A stretch of DNA of 47,571 nt from Paludibacteraceae bacterium (lineage in GTDB: Bacteria > Bacteroidota > Bacteroidia > Bacteroidales > Paludibacteraceae): the NCBI GenBank assembly GCA_017527495.1, contig JAFXPY010000032.1, positions 1 to 47,571 on the forward strand. The letters are read 5' to 3'. The notes beneath the pieces are model-generated. The model had not been told where the DNA came from. It saw only the letters and a list, made by a program, of their open reading frames with translations, and searched no databases. Positions 15,402-24,545 of the stretch are shown here, piece after piece. How positions within the stretch are numbered: the first letter of the stretch is position 1; each line of letters begins with the position of its first letter. The position numbers were made by a program, and so were the translations under genes.

Positions 15402-17511
15402 TTTGTACAAAAACATATCTAATGCCTTAAGTAAAATGCAAATTAGTAGAGCAATCTACTATCTTGATGTGTGGAACAAAACAATAGCAGGTCAAGCTAT
15501 ACAAAATCGTTCCGAACAAATCGCTCAAATCACTGAAACGTATAATCTCTTGCTCAACTATTTCGTTTCTAACATAACCGATTCACAGCAATCTCAAATG
15601 CAGCAACAGCTGTGCCGGAAGTGTTATGATTTAGCTGACGCAATGCTCTACGACTCATTCAATTATTACGCCGCTACAACCGAACAAAAATTGTCAATCA
15701 CTGAGGCTGCAAACCTAACAGAAGAAAAACTCGTCTTAGCCCTGCAAACCATTGACCAATATAAACAAATACAAACGCAAGAGTTACGAACAAAATTCGA
15801 AGATAGTCTTTTCCAAATATTTAGGTATTATTGGCTAAAAACTAATCTTTCAGAACAAGCACAAGAACTTTTCTTGCAAAGAATAGAGCAAGACAATGAC
15901 GTAATGGTACAGAGCCTTCTTGTCTCTGCCCTTATGCTCAATATACTTCGTAACTATTCTGATTCAAATATCTTGCTACTAACCAAAGCTTTGACATGCA
16001 GAAATCAGGAAGTTGAAATAAGAGTCGTTATAGGGTTGATAATCATCATTGCACAATACTATAATCGAAAAGAAACATATCAACACCTTTCGCATGCCAT
16101 TGAAATGCTCACATTTGATGCCGACATCCAGAATGTTGTTTTTCTTTGCCTACAATCTCTTTTGCGTACTCTCGAAACAGAGAAAATCAATGCTTTCATG
16201 AACAAAGAAATCGTTCCTGAAATACTCAAAAATAGCCCGCAAGATATTCTGACAGACAAATTTAACATAGACAACCTTGAAGGCAACCCTAAATGGAAAG
16301 ATTATGAGAATGGACTGACCCGGAAGATGATTCAAATCAGCGAATTGCAAGAAGAAGGAGCAGACATTGCATATAATTCTTTCCATCAACAAAAGACACA
16401 TCCATTTTTCGGAAATGTTGCAACATGGTTTTTGCCTTTCGACCCTCAGTGGAGCAACATAGCAATCATGATGCAACAAAAACTACCAATAGAAAAACTC
16501 GTAACAAGTAATTATCTCTGCGATTCCGATAAATATTCATTTTGTATTGCTTTCACTCTATTCTCCAAAAACAATCAGCAGGATATAAACTCCTTTTTTG
16601 CTCAACAAATGGATCAAATAGACCCTGAGGATAAGAAGGAACAGAAGATGACACCAAACAAGACACTTAAAGACAAAATCGACAATTATACACGCAATAT
16701 CTATCGCTATTACAAGTTATGTCCAACTGCCATTGCTGACTCCACAAAAGAAATAATCAATTATTCAACAACGGTGATTCCTTTGTTGCTTAACGACAAA
16801 AATCAGCAACTTCAACTTGCCAATTATCTTTTCAAAAAAGCGTTTTACAAACCCGCTTACGAATTATATAAAGTACTGCAATTCGACCAGCCTTCTGCTG
16901 AACTATTCCAAAAATTAGGCTATTCAGCCGAACAACAGCAATTGCAAGACGAAGCTTTGCGCTATTACATGATTGCAGACTCATATATGCCTGATGATAT
17001 TTGGACACTTAACCGAGCTGCACAATGTTCTGTCAATTCAAATCAAAAAGATGATTTCTACAAAAGGATATTGAGAATCGACGAAAACAATAAAAATGCC
17101 TTACTCGGAATGGCTAAAGAGTTAGCTCAAAATCAACACTACGATGAAGCAATAAAAATTTATTATCAGCTTGACTATCTTTATCCCGACACGCTTACTA
17201 TACAACGACAATTAGCCTTTTGTGCTCTTCAAAAGCATGATGCTGAAACAGCACTTAAATACTGGAAGAAAATACTATTGAATTCAAGCAATAACAACGA
17301 CTTACTCAACACAGCACATACCCTTTTTATACTTGGCAGTCGCCAAGAAGCTCTTAATTACTATGAGCAATCGTGGCAGCAGACCGAACATAAATCAGAC
17401 TTTTGGACGCTGTTCAGGAACGACTATCCGATTTTATTGCAAAATGGAGTAAGCAAAGAAGATATACATTTTATGAATGAACTACTAATCAGTAAATTAT
17501 ACGTAAGATGA
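15394..17511 (+). CDS. Tetratricopeptide-repeat protein of unknown function
   Basis: A 705-residue, mostly alpha-helical protein without a signal peptide or membrane segment, so probably cytoplasmic. The C-terminal third (about 470-680) holds degenerate TPR units, for example the segments around A-Y-E-L-Y-K-V-L-Q-F and Y-D-E-A-I-K-I-Y-Y-Q-L-D. The middle carries a conserved-looking aromatic patch H-P-F-F-G-N-V-A-T-W-F-L-P-F (about 335-350). Coupled to the Crp-family regulator upstream and by ATGA overlap to the small gene downstream. I recognise it as a type of protein found in Bacteroidales, but no function is known to me; a scaffold for protein interactions is a guess. Confidence 0.85.
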   Translation: MADLYKNISNALSKMQISRAIYYLDVWNKTIAGQAIQNRSEQIAQITETYNLLLNYFVSNITDSQQSQMQQQLCRKCYDLADAMLYDSFNYYAATTEQKLSITEAANLTEEKLVLALQTIDQYKQIQTQELRTKFEDSLFQIFRYYWLKTNLSEQAQELFLQRIEQDNDVMVQSLLVSALMLNILRNYSDSNILLLTKALTCRNQEVEIRVVIGLIIIIAQYYNRKETYQHLSHAIEMLTFDADIQNVVFLCLQSLLRTLETEKINAFMNKEIVPEILKNSPQDILTDKFNIDNLEGNPKWKDYENGLTRKMIQISELQEEGADIAYNSFHQQKTHPFFGNVATWFLPFDPQWSNIAIMMQQKLPIEKLVTSNYLCDSDKYSFCIAFTLFSKNNQQDINSFFAQQMDQIDPEDKKEQKMTPNKTLKDKIDNYTRNIYRYYKLCPTAIADSTKEIINYSTTVIPLLLNDKNQQLQLANYLFKKAFYKPAYELYKVLQFDQPSAELFQKLGYSAEQQQLQDEALRYYMIADSYMPDDIWTLNRAAQCSVNSNQKDDFYKRILRIDENNKNALLGMAKELAQNQHYDEAIKIYYQLDYLYPDTLTIQRQLAFCALQKHDAETALKYWKKILLNSSNNNDLLNTAHTLFILGSRQEALNYYEQSWQQTEHKSDFWTLFRNDYPILLQNGVSKEDIHFMNELLISKLYVR

Positions 17512-17762
17512 TTAATTTTATTTACCTCTACAATGATGAAGGACACCCTGATTATCTGATGCCCATCAACCGCCTTTTGCAGATTGGAACTCGCAAAGGT
17601 AGAACACACATTTATTTTGAAAACTCGTATATTCAAGGAAGCAAGAAGGAAGACCCGCATGTCTTCACCCTTGAAGAATCTGTCGTTCGTATTGAAGCCA
17701 TGTTGTCGCGCGCAACAAATTCAGTACTTCGACTAAAGTACATCACAAAAGAGCAAGCTTGA
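17508..17762 (+). CDS. Conserved small protein, function unknown
   Basis: An 84-residue soluble protein starting in an ATGA overlap with the TPR gene, so translationally coupled. The sequence is mixed charged and hydrophobic with no signal peptide and no cysteine pair; notable segments are M-P-I-N-R-L-L-Q-I-G-T-R-K-G-R-T and H-V-F-T-L-E-E-S-V-V-R-I-E-A-M-L-S-R. Its place as last gene of the regulator operon, followed at once by a strong terminator, supports it as real. Confidence 0.75.
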   Translation: MINFIYLYNDEGHPDYLMPINRLLQIGTRKGRTHIYFENSYIQGSKKEDPHVFTLEESVVRIEAMLSRATNSVLRLKYITKEQA

Positions 17763-17786
17763 AAAAGCTATTATCTTATAATAACA

Positions 17787-17823
17787 AAGACATGCAGCTA
17801 CGACTGCATGTCTTGTTTTTTTT
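17787..17823 (+). terminator. Terminator of the Crp-TPR operon
   Basis: An 11-bp perfect stem (17787-17797 with 17804-17814), six-base loop, then G and a T8 run. Confidence 0.95.
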
Positions 17824-17841
17824 GCCTTAAACTATTTTCTG

Positions 17842-18507
17842 CTATTCAATTTCTTCTATATGTCCTTGATTGAACAATAATTTTCGAGCAGGATATTGTT
17901 TCACCCAATTTTGGTTGTGCGTTGCCATCAAAATTGTTGTGCCGCTTTGTCTGATTGCATGCAACAATTCCAACAACTCGCGTCCCGTTTCCGGGTCGAG
18001 ATTGCCTGTAGGCTCGTCTGCCAATATGATTTGCGGAGAGTTGAGTAGAGCACGAGCGATAACAATACGTTGTTGCTCGCCGCCGGAAAGCTGATGCGGC
18101 ATCTTGTAGGCTTTTGTTTTCATCCCGACTTGGTCGAGCACTTGCTCTACTTGTTCCTTCATCATCTTGTTGTCTTTCCAGCCTGTGGCACGGAGAACAA
18201 ACAACAAATTCTGCTGAACACTGCGGTCGGTGAGCAACTGAAAGTCTTGAAACACAATGCCGAGTTTACGGCGCAGATAGGGAATTTGACGGCGTTTTAT
18301 CTTGCGGAGATTATAGTCGAATATCGTCGCTTCACCTGCACTAATCGGTATGTCGGCGTACATGGTTTTTATCAGCGTGCTTTTCCCGCTTCCCACTTTA
18401 CCTAAGAGATAGATAAACTCACCCTCATTGATGTCGAGATTGACATCTTTGAGAATCGTTTGCTCTTGGTGGCAAATATCAACGCCGGTGTACTTGATTA
18501 ATGACAC
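17842..18507 (-). CDS. ftsE: FtsE-like cell-division ABC ATPase
   Basis: A 221-residue ABC ATPase. With the membrane protein FtsX it would control septal peptidoglycan hydrolysis. Walker A is G-K-V-G-S-G-K-S (36-43), followed by the Q-loop F-Q-D-F-Q-L-L, signature L-S-G-G-E-Q-Q-R, Walker B I-I-L-A-D-E-P-T-G-N-L-D-P and the switch His in M-A-T-H-N. These match FtsE closely. ftsX is not adjacent, as is common in Bacteroidetes. It begins 3 bp after the DUF349 gene, so both are likely one transcript. A LolD-type lipoprotein-export ATPase is the main alternative. Confidence 0.9.
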   Translation of the reverse strand: MSLIKYTGVDICHQEQTILKDVNLDINEGEFIYLLGKVGSGKSTLIKTMYADIPISAGEATIFDYNLRKIKRRQIPYLRRKLGIVFQDFQLLTDRSVQQNLLFVLRATGWKDNKMMKEQVEQVLDQVGMKTKAYKMPHQLSGGEQQRIVIARALLNSPQIILADEPTGNLDPETGRELLELLHAIRQSGTTILMATHNQNWVKQYPARKLLFNQGHIEEIE

Positions 18508-18510
18508 TTA

Positions 18511-20283
18511 TCAGTTCAGTTTTTGGTCAATAAGATTTATTTTTTGTTCAATCTCATTGAGTTGTTGTTTTTGTTTCTCTATGTTTTTCTGCATAGAGGT
18601 AATGACGCTGTTCGATTTATTTGACTTGCCTGTGAAGAAAAGTATATTGTTTTCTGCAGTAGCAATCTCAGCTTTCAAACTATCGTACTGGCGGAGCAGT
18701 TTTTTGCGCTCATTGAGCAGTCTGTCCTCGCCAACCTCCTCCAGATTCTTGCTGAAGAAATCAAGACGACGATTTGCCTCCTCAACTTGCAGCTGGTCGA
18801 AAATCTTATCTGTTGCAGCTTTATATTTCTTTTGCAGTTTGTCTTTCTCGCGGAAAGGAACGAATCCAATGTTCTGGTATTGTGCCATAAGCTCGTGGAG
18901 TTTCTTGAGAGTGGCATTTTTCTCACCTATTTCAAGATTCTCTATTTGCTCAAGTATGGCTTTCTTCGCTTCTAAATTGGCTTGCTCTTCATTGCGTTGC
19001 GATGCTGTGGCCTCTTTTTTGGCTTCAAAGAAATGGTCGCAGGCAGCACGGAATTGTTGCCATAATTGCTCAGAATATTTGCGCGGAACGACACCTATCT
19101 TTTTCCATTGTTGCTGAAGCTCAATAAGCCTGTTGGTTGTCTTTTGCCAATCTGTGCTGTCTTGTAATTTTTCTGCAACATGGATCAGTTCTTGTTTCTT
19201 TGCCATGTTGTCGTTGAGCTGTTCGCGTATGGTTTTGAAATAAGCACTTCTTGCAGCATAGAAACCATCAACAAGCGAGCGATATTGATCGTAGATTTTT
19301 TGATTGTCTTTCTTTGGAGCAAAACCTATTGTGCGCCATTCTGTTTGAATTGCAGCCACTTGTTCGCTTGCTTGATCCCATTGCTTGCTGGTGGTAAATT
19401 CATCCCATTTGATGTCGCTCAGACGTTGGCATAAACCTTGTTTTGCTACAAGATTGTCTTGCTCGCGTGAATGAATTTCGGCAAAATAGTCTTGGTGTTT
19501 CTTGAAAATCACAGTGGCAGCTGCGCGGAAGCGTGTCCATATTGTTTCACGATGTTCGCGTGCTACAGGACCAATGTTTTTCCATTCTTCTTGGTAGGCA
19601 AGCAACTCACGGAAAGCCGGAACAACATCTTTCCTGTCGGCAAGAGCTTCTGCTTTTTCGCAGAGTGTAGTTTTGGCTTCAAGGTTTTTCTTGAAATCAT
19701 AGTCGCGAAGTTCGCGATTGATTGACAAAAGGTCGTAGAACTGATTTTGGTAGAGTTCGTATTGCTTTTGCAAATCGCTCTCGAGTGAAGGCTCTATCGG
19801 GCCAACCTCACGCCATTGTTGCTGGAGATTATGAAAATGTTCCATCTCTCCTGAGATGTCGGCAGTCTCACTCTCAGCAAGTGATTTGAGCTCATTGAGA
19901 ATGGCTTGCTTTTTCAAACCATTTTGCTCACGCTCTTGGCGCTGGCGCTCCACCTCGGCTGCACGCAACTCTTTATATTTGGCAAGCAATGACTTAAGCG
20001 CAACCTCGTCGGAATCCTCTGCCGGTTGAAACTCTGCATCATCACCATTTTTCTCGAAAAATTCTTTACGAGCTTTGTCTAAATCAGCATTATGTATCTT
20101 GTAGAATTGTTGTTTCAAATTGTCAACTTGTTCTTTAATCTCGTTAACACCTTGTTGCAAAAGGACTTCAAGCTGCTTAACGATTTCAGCTTTACTCTCA
20201 AAAACAACTGCTTCTTGCTGGTTGAGGTTAGGTTGTTCATTCTGAATGTCTAACTCTTGATTCGAACGGGTTTCTTCACTCAT
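18511..20283 (-). CDS. DUF349-repeat protein
   Basis: A 590-residue, highly charged coiled-coil protein built of several DUF349 units, each with the pattern W-x-x-I/V-G-x-V/A followed by I/L-W-x-x-F-R (for example W-K-N-I-G-P-V-A...I-W-T-R-F-R-A-A and W-K-K-I-G-V-V-P...L-W-Q-Q-F-R-A-A). No signal peptide or membrane segment. The C-terminal ~90 residues are a coiled coil with long polar heptads. It is in one operon with ftsE and has its own promoter. Function is not established in Bacteroidetes; distant DUF349 proteins exist in other phyla, but I would not transfer a role. Confidence 0.92.
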   Translation of the reverse strand: MSEETRSNQELDIQNEQPNLNQQEAVVFESKAEIVKQLEVLLQQGVNEIKEQVDNLKQQFYKIHNADLDKARKEFFEKNGDDAEFQPAEDSDEVALKSLLAKYKELRAAEVERQRQEREQNGLKKQAILNELKSLAESETADISGEMEHFHNLQQQWREVGPIEPSLESDLQKQYELYQNQFYDLLSINRELRDYDFKKNLEAKTTLCEKAEALADRKDVVPAFRELLAYQEEWKNIGPVAREHRETIWTRFRAAATVIFKKHQDYFAEIHSREQDNLVAKQGLCQRLSDIKWDEFTTSKQWDQASEQVAAIQTEWRTIGFAPKKDNQKIYDQYRSLVDGFYAARSAYFKTIREQLNDNMAKKQELIHVAEKLQDSTDWQKTTNRLIELQQQWKKIGVVPRKYSEQLWQQFRAACDHFFEAKKEATASQRNEEQANLEAKKAILEQIENLEIGEKNATLKKLHELMAQYQNIGFVPFREKDKLQKKYKAATDKIFDQLQVEEANRRLDFFSKNLEEVGEDRLLNERKKLLRQYDSLKAEIATAENNILFFTGKSNKSNSVITSMQKNIEKQKQQLNEIEQKINLIDQKLN

Positions 20284-20320
20284 AACAAATATGTTTTTTA
20301 GATTTTATCAAAATTGACTG

Positions 20321-20351
20321 CAAAGTTATTAAAAAATGTTGATTTGACAAA
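20321..20351 (-). promoter_or_regulatory. Promoter of the DUF349-ftsE operon
   Basis: Minus strand: TTTG (20348-20351), 19-bp spacer, TAACTTTG (20321-20328). Confidence 0.85.
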
Positions 20352-20387
20352 ACTTTTTTACTTTTTTATTTTTTTATTGTGCAATAA

Positions 20388-20418
20388 TTTGTTAAATACT
20401 CTTTTTTTTGTAACTTTG
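20388..20418 (+). promoter_or_regulatory. Promoter of the lipoprotein-permease-nrdG run
   Basis: TTTG (20388-20391), 19-bp spacer, TAACTTTG (20411-20418) then C. It lies back to back with the DUF349 promoter, giving a compact divergent promoter region. Confidence 0.85.
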
Positions 20419-20461
20419 CACTTGATTTTTTTCAAACAAATTTTAATGTTATTGTATTGAT

Positions 20462-20935
20462 ATGAAAAATTTGAAATTATTATTTTTAGCAGTTGCCTCT
20501 CTACTGGTTGGTTGCACTTACCATTACACTGAGCAACCACAGAAAAATCAAACTTCTCAAACTGTTGTACCAGTTGTGAACAATCGTCAGATTATAGATT
20601 TGCAAGCTAATAATGCTGATTGGGCTAACAATGGAAGTGCCTATTATGCACAATTTGACATCCCTGAGTTAACTCAGGAAGCCTACGATAATGCTGTTGT
20701 GCTGTGTTATGCCGAGTTTAATACCGGCACCGCAAATGCCTATCAAGAACAACTGCCATTCACCTTTTTCGACCAATCGGAGAATACCGAAACGGGTGAG
20801 ATCTTTCAGTGGAGTCGTTTGATTGATTTTGATTACACTATTGGTAGTATGACGATATATTACACCAATAATGATTTCAACTATTTAGATGGCGAACCTG
20901 GAGATTGGCATTTCCGTCTTGTTCTTTTATGGTAA
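20462..20935 (+). CDS. Hypothetical lipoprotein
   Basis: A 157-residue protein with a lipoprotein signal peptide (L-L-V-G-C, Cys18). After a Gln/Thr-rich linker it has a compact domain rich in Asp, Asn and aromatics, with A-D-W-A and Q-W-S-R-L-I-D-F-D and ending P-G-D-W-H-F-R-L-V-L-L-W; this looks like a small beta-sandwich. I do not recognise a family. It is first in a run with the ABC permease 12 bp downstream, so it may be a periplasmic or surface partner of that permease or simply a cargo-type lipoprotein. Confidence 0.8.
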   Translation: MKNLKLLFLAVASLLVGCTYHYTEQPQKNQTSQTVVPVVNNRQIIDLQANNADWANNGSAYYAQFDIPELTQEAYDNAVVLCYAEFNTGTANAYQEQLPFTFFDQSENTETGEIFQWSRLIDFDYTIGSMTIYYTNNDFNYLDGEPGDWHFRLVLLW

Positions 20936-20947
20936 AGGCAGGGTAGC

Positions 20948-22180
20948 GTGAATTTCCCCTATTTCATAGCGCAACGACTTATTAAGCAAGGAGGACAAAG
21001 CGACCGTTCCAAACCGGCTGTAAGAGTGGCAGTACTTGGAATGAGTATTGGTATTGTTGTTATGATAATCACAATTTTTGTGGCAATAGGTTTCAAAAAA
21101 GAGGTGAAAAATAAAATCGTTGGTTTTCGTGGCGATATTGAAATAACCAATTTTGAAAACAACAATACCTATGAGATGCGACCTATTACTGTCAGCGATT
21201 CGCTTATCGGAAGGGTGAAAAGCCTGCAAGGTGTTGTCAGGGCTGATTGCTTCGTAACAAAGCCCGGAATGATAAAAACAGACTCATCATTTCAGTCGGT
21301 TGTTTTCAAGGGAGTTGATTCAACTTACAATTGGTCGTTTTTTGAACACAACCTGAAGGAAGGCAGGTTGCCAAAAACCGGAACAAACGAAATCTTGCTG
21401 TCGAATAATGTCGTGCGAAAACTTCAGCTGGCACTTGATACTACCGTTTTTTGCTATTTTCTGCAATCTAATAGTATAAGAGTTAGAAAAATGCAAGTCG
21501 TAGGAGTCTATTCTACCGACCTCGAAGATTACGACAACCTTTTTGTTATAGGCGATTTGGGCGTCGTTCAAAAACTCAATGGATGGGATGAAAATCAGGT
21601 CTCAGGTATTGAAATAGGCGTAGATAACTACGACAATCTCAATACTATCGCCGATGAAGTGTATTTTGCCACTGCCAATCGGTTGAACAAAGATGGTGAA
21701 GCTTTATATACTCAAACTATTCAAGACCTTAACTCACAAATGTTTGCATGGCTTGAATTGCTTGATATGAATGTACTGATAATAATTTTGTTGATGCTTG
21801 CTGTGGCAGGTTTTAATATCATTTCAGGATTGATAATCATTATTCTCGACAGTGTAACTCTTGTAGGCGTATTGAAAACTCTCGGAGCAACAAACTGGAC
21901 AGTTAGAAAAGTATTTTTGTGGCAAGCTGTATATTTAGTGTTAAAAGGTATGATATGGGGAAATATAGTAGGATTGTTGTTGTGTGTCATTCAGTATTAT
22001 ACTCATGTCATTCCGCTTGATCCATCTGCATATTATGTTAGTTATGTACCGATTTATTTCGATTGGCTATGGTGGGTAATGTTGAACTTAGGAACTTTGT
22101 TGGTCTCTTTCTTGATTTTGTTAGGACCATCACATATTATAACAAATATATCACCGGCAAAAGTAATGCATTATGAGTAA
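20948..22180 (+). CDS. LolC/LolE/FtsX-like ABC transporter permease
   Basis: A 410-residue inner-membrane protein starting at GTG, 12 bp after the lipoprotein stop; the resulting M-N-F-P-Y-F-I-A-Q-R-L-I start is typical of Bacteroidetes LolC/E-like proteins. There is one N-terminal membrane helix (about 25-48), a large periplasmic MacB-like core domain (~50-265) and three C-terminal helices in an FtsX domain. LolC/E proteins extract lipoproteins from the inner membrane; the matching ATPase is not here. It overlaps nrdG by 8 bp. Confidence 0.9.
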   Translation: MNFPYFIAQRLIKQGGQSDRSKPAVRVAVLGMSIGIVVMIITIFVAIGFKKEVKNKIVGFRGDIEITNFENNNTYEMRPITVSDSLIGRVKSLQGVVRADCFVTKPGMIKTDSSFQSVVFKGVDSTYNWSFFEHNLKEGRLPKTGTNEILLSNNVVRKLQLALDTTVFCYFLQSNSIRVRKMQVVGVYSTDLEDYDNLFVIGDLGVVQKLNGWDENQVSGIEIGVDNYDNLNTIADEVYFATANRLNKDGEALYTQTIQDLNSQMFAWLELLDMNVLIIILLMLAVAGFNIISGLIIIILDSVTLVGVLKTLGATNWTVRKVFLWQAVYLVLKGMIWGNIVGLLLCVIQYYTHVIPLDPSAYYVSYVPIYFDWLWWVMLNLGTLLVSFLILLGPSHIITNISPAKVMHYE

Positions 22181-22685
22181 AAAGATTAGAGTATTGAATA
22201 TTGTAGAAGATACAATGGTTGACGGACCAGGCTTACGCACGTCGATTTATTGTGCAGGATGTGCACATGCGTGTAAAGGTTGTCATAACCCGCAGTCGTG
22301 GGATTTCAAGGGAGGAACGGAAATGACAACAGACGAAATTATGGAGCGTATTCTCGCCAATAAATTTGATGATGTTACGTTCAGTGGAGGCGACCCAATG
22401 TATCAGGCAGAGGCGTTTGCAGAGCTTGCACAGAAAATTAAACACCAAACGCAGAAAACTATTTGGTGTTATACCGGTTTCCTTTATGAACAGGTCATTG
22501 AAGACAACACAATGCGTAAGTTGCTTGAATTGGTAGATGTCTTGGTTGACGGAGAATTTATTGAAGAACAGCGCGACATACAAATTCGTTTTCGTGGCAG
22601 CCGAAATCAACGACTTATCGACGTACGAAAATCGTTGGAAAAAGGTGAAGTCGTCTTGTGGAAACATGAGAGTGCAAAAATATAA
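22173..22685 (+). CDS. nrdG: Anaerobic ribonucleotide reductase activating enzyme
   Basis: A 170-residue radical-SAM protein that installs the glycyl radical on NrdD, allowing dNTP synthesis without oxygen. The [4Fe-4S]-binding CX3CX2C is at Cys30, Cys34 and Cys37, with an extra Cys27. The motif F-S-G-G-D-P-M follows at about residue 70, as in NrdG. Its start lies inside the end of the permease gene (8-bp overlap), yet nrdD is not in the window, so activase and reductase are apparently unlinked. Confidence 0.95.
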   Translation: MSKKIRVLNIVEDTMVDGPGLRTSIYCAGCAHACKGCHNPQSWDFKGGTEMTTDEIMERILANKFDDVTFSGGDPMYQAEAFAELAQKIKHQTQKTIWCYTGFLYEQVIEDNTMRKLLELVDVLVDGEFIEEQRDIQIRFRGSRNQRLIDVRKSLEKGEVVLWKHESAKI

Positions 22686-22742
22686 ATATGAAAATCAAAA
22701 AAAATAAATAGGAAAATCGTAAATAGCAAAATAAATCAATAT

Positions 22743-23933
22743 ATGTATATTTCAGAGCGAATTTTAAATCTTTCAGCATCGCAAACGCTCGCCATGTCGC
22801 AGCGCAGTGCAGAACTTCGGGCACAAGGTGTTGATGTCGTTAATTTGAGCTTGGGAGAGCCTGATTTTACAACTCCTGAGCATATAAAACAAGCAGCTCA
22901 AAAAGCAATTGACGAAAATTATTCTTTTTACTCACCTGTGCCGGGTTATTTGTCGTTACGTAAGGCAATATGCGGCAAATTAAAAGCCGAAAACGGTTTA
23001 GATTATGCCCCCTCGCAAATAGTGGTGTCGAATGGAGCTAAACAGTCGATATGCCAAGTCTTACTTGCCGTGGTCAATGCCGGTGATGAAGTCATTCTGC
23101 CTGCTCCGTATTGGGTTAGTTATCCCGAAATGGTCAAATTGGCAGAAGGTGTGTTGAGAGTAATACCAACAGATATTGAACATGATTTCAAAATAACGCC
23201 CGGTCAGCTTCGTCTGACACTCAACGAAAAAACGAAAGCAATAATTTTTTGTTCGCCGTCAAACCCGACAGGGTCGGTCTATACGCGTCAAGAAATTCAA
23301 AAATTGGCAGCCGTATTGCGTGATTTCCCTAATGTGGTGATTATAGCAGACGAGATTTATGAACATATCAATTATGTGGGCGAACATTATTCTTTTGCGC
23401 AAATAGCCGATTTGCGAGAAAGGGTAGTGATAGTCAATGGTGTGAGCAAAGGCTATGCCATGACAGGTTGGCGAATAGGGTGGATTGCCGCCCCTGAGCA
23501 GATTGCAAAGGCGTGTTCCAAGCTCCAAGGTCAGATCACTTCAGGAGCAAGTAGTATATCGCAAAAAGCAGCTGAAGCAGCCTATCTCGGCGAACAGCAA
23601 TGTGTCGAAAATATGCGACTTGCTTTTCAGCGCCGTCGCGACCTTGTAGTCCGTTTGGCAAAGCAGATTGAGGGACTAAAAGTCAATGTGCCGCAAGGTG
23701 CATTCTATCTTTTTGTTGAATGTAGTCATTTCATCGGAAAAACAGATGGAGAACGAATAATCAAATCTGCTACTGACCTCGCAATGTATCTGCTTGAGCA
23801 AGGTCATGTTGCAACAGTCAGTGGCGAAGGTTTTGGTGCACCGAATTATTTAAGATTGTCGTACGCAACGAGCGAGGACAATCTATGCAAAGCATTCGAA
23901 AGAATCAAACAAACACTAAATAAATTAAAGTAA
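22743..23933 (+). CDS. aspC: Pyridoxal-phosphate aminotransferase, aspartate type
   Basis: A 396-residue fold-type I (class I/II) aminotransferase, expected to interconvert aspartate/2-oxoglutarate and oxaloacetate/glutamate. Signatures: L-S-L-G-E-P-D-F-T-T-P (35-44), S-N-G-A-K-Q (97-101), P-S-N-P-T-G (172-177), the PLP-binding Asp in A-D-E-I-Y, and catalytic Lys236 in S-K-G-Y-A-M-T-G-W-R-I-G-W. This matches the AAT Ib subfamily. It lies 57 bp after nrdG across AT-rich DNA and 5 bp before the next gene. Exact amino-acid preference cannot be proved from sequence. Confidence 0.93.
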   Translation: MYISERILNLSASQTLAMSQRSAELRAQGVDVVNLSLGEPDFTTPEHIKQAAQKAIDENYSFYSPVPGYLSLRKAICGKLKAENGLDYAPSQIVVSNGAKQSICQVLLAVVNAGDEVILPAPYWVSYPEMVKLAEGVLRVIPTDIEHDFKITPGQLRLTLNEKTKAIIFCSPSNPTGSVYTRQEIQKLAAVLRDFPNVVIIADEIYEHINYVGEHYSFAQIADLRERVVIVNGVSKGYAMTGWRIGWIAAPEQIAKACSKLQGQITSGASSISQKAAEAAYLGEQQCVENMRLAFQRRRDLVVRLAKQIEGLKVNVPQGAFYLFVECSHFIGKTDGERIIKSATDLAMYLLEQGHVATVSGEGFGAPNYLRLSYATSEDNLCKAFERIKQTLNKLK

Positions 23934-23938
23934 AAAAG

Positions 23939-24427
23939 ATGAAAAAGAAATTATTATTTGTAGCTTTGGTTGCATTGTTTGGCAGCCAAGCACTTCTTGC
24001 AGCACCGCGTGCTATTGGTGGTCGTTTAGGTTGGGGTGCTGAATTTTCTTATCAACATGGACTTAATTCCGGTAATATGCTGAGTGTCGATGCCGGTTTG
24101 GCAGGATTTGATGGAATTGAAGCAGCAATCACTCACGATTGGATTTTCAATATCTCTGCTTGGGATAAGCAAGGTTCATGGAATTGGTATCTTGGCGTTG
24201 GTGCCGGTGGCGGTTTTGCTAATCTTTTAAATAATAATCCAAACACAGGTTTTATCGGTGTTGCCGGCCGTGTCGGAGCGGAGTATAACTTCTGGTTCCC
24301 ACTGCAACTCTCATTAGACTGGCGTCCAATCATAGGTCCGGGCTTTAATAGCAACGGAACACATTTCTATACTTATGGACTCTATAATGGCGGACTTTGC
24401 CTCGGCGTGAGATATTTGTTCCATTAA
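23939..24427 (+). CDS. Small predicted outer-membrane beta-barrel protein
   Basis: A 162-residue protein with a signal peptide (residues ~1-21, A-L-L-A/A-P). The mature part alternates Gly/aromatic segments (R-L-G-W-G-A-E-F-S-Y, L-G-V-G-A-G-G-G-F, L-C-L-G-V-R-Y-L-F-H) and ends in an aromatic residue cluster, as expected for a small eight-stranded barrel. Function unknown. It follows the aminotransferase by 5 bp and is followed by a terminator. Confidence 0.8.
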   Translation: MKKKLLFVALVALFGSQALLAAPRAIGGRLGWGAEFSYQHGLNSGNMLSVDAGLAGFDGIEAAITHDWIFNISAWDKQGSWNWYLGVGAGGGFANLLNNNPNTGFIGVAGRVGAEYNFWFPLQLSLDWRPIIGPGFNSNGTHFYTYGLYNGGLCLGVRYLFH

Positions 24428-24446
24428 TCAAATTCTTTGCAAAAAC

Positions 24447-24480
24447 AAAAAACGAGATGTCATTTGACCTCTCGTTTTTT
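24447..24480. terminator. Bidirectional terminator
   Basis: A-run and ACGAGA pair with TCTCGT and a T-run, with an additional inner GTCA/TGAC helix. It ends the nrdG-aminotransferase-barrel run and can serve convergent deoD. Confidence 0.85.
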
Positions 24481-24481
24481 A

Positions 24482-24545
24482 TTTTCAAATTTTCAAATTT
24501 TCAAATCTTCAATTTTTCAAATTTTCAAATCTTCAAATCTTCTAC
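24482..24545. repeat. 8-bp microsatellite reaching into the deoD stop codon
   Basis: Eight consecutive octamers of TTTTCAAA or TCTTCAAA/T type in exact 8-bp register. The last unit overlaps the deoD stop codon (24542-24544). The same word appears again directly before lgt (39924-39941). Confidence 0.9.

Noticed and set aside
18428-19117. 229-codon Ser/Phe-rich ORF antisense to the DUF349 gene
   Set aside because: Ser/Phe/Leu-rich composition arises from the complement of Glu/Lys/Gln-rich coiled coil; not a membrane protein gene.
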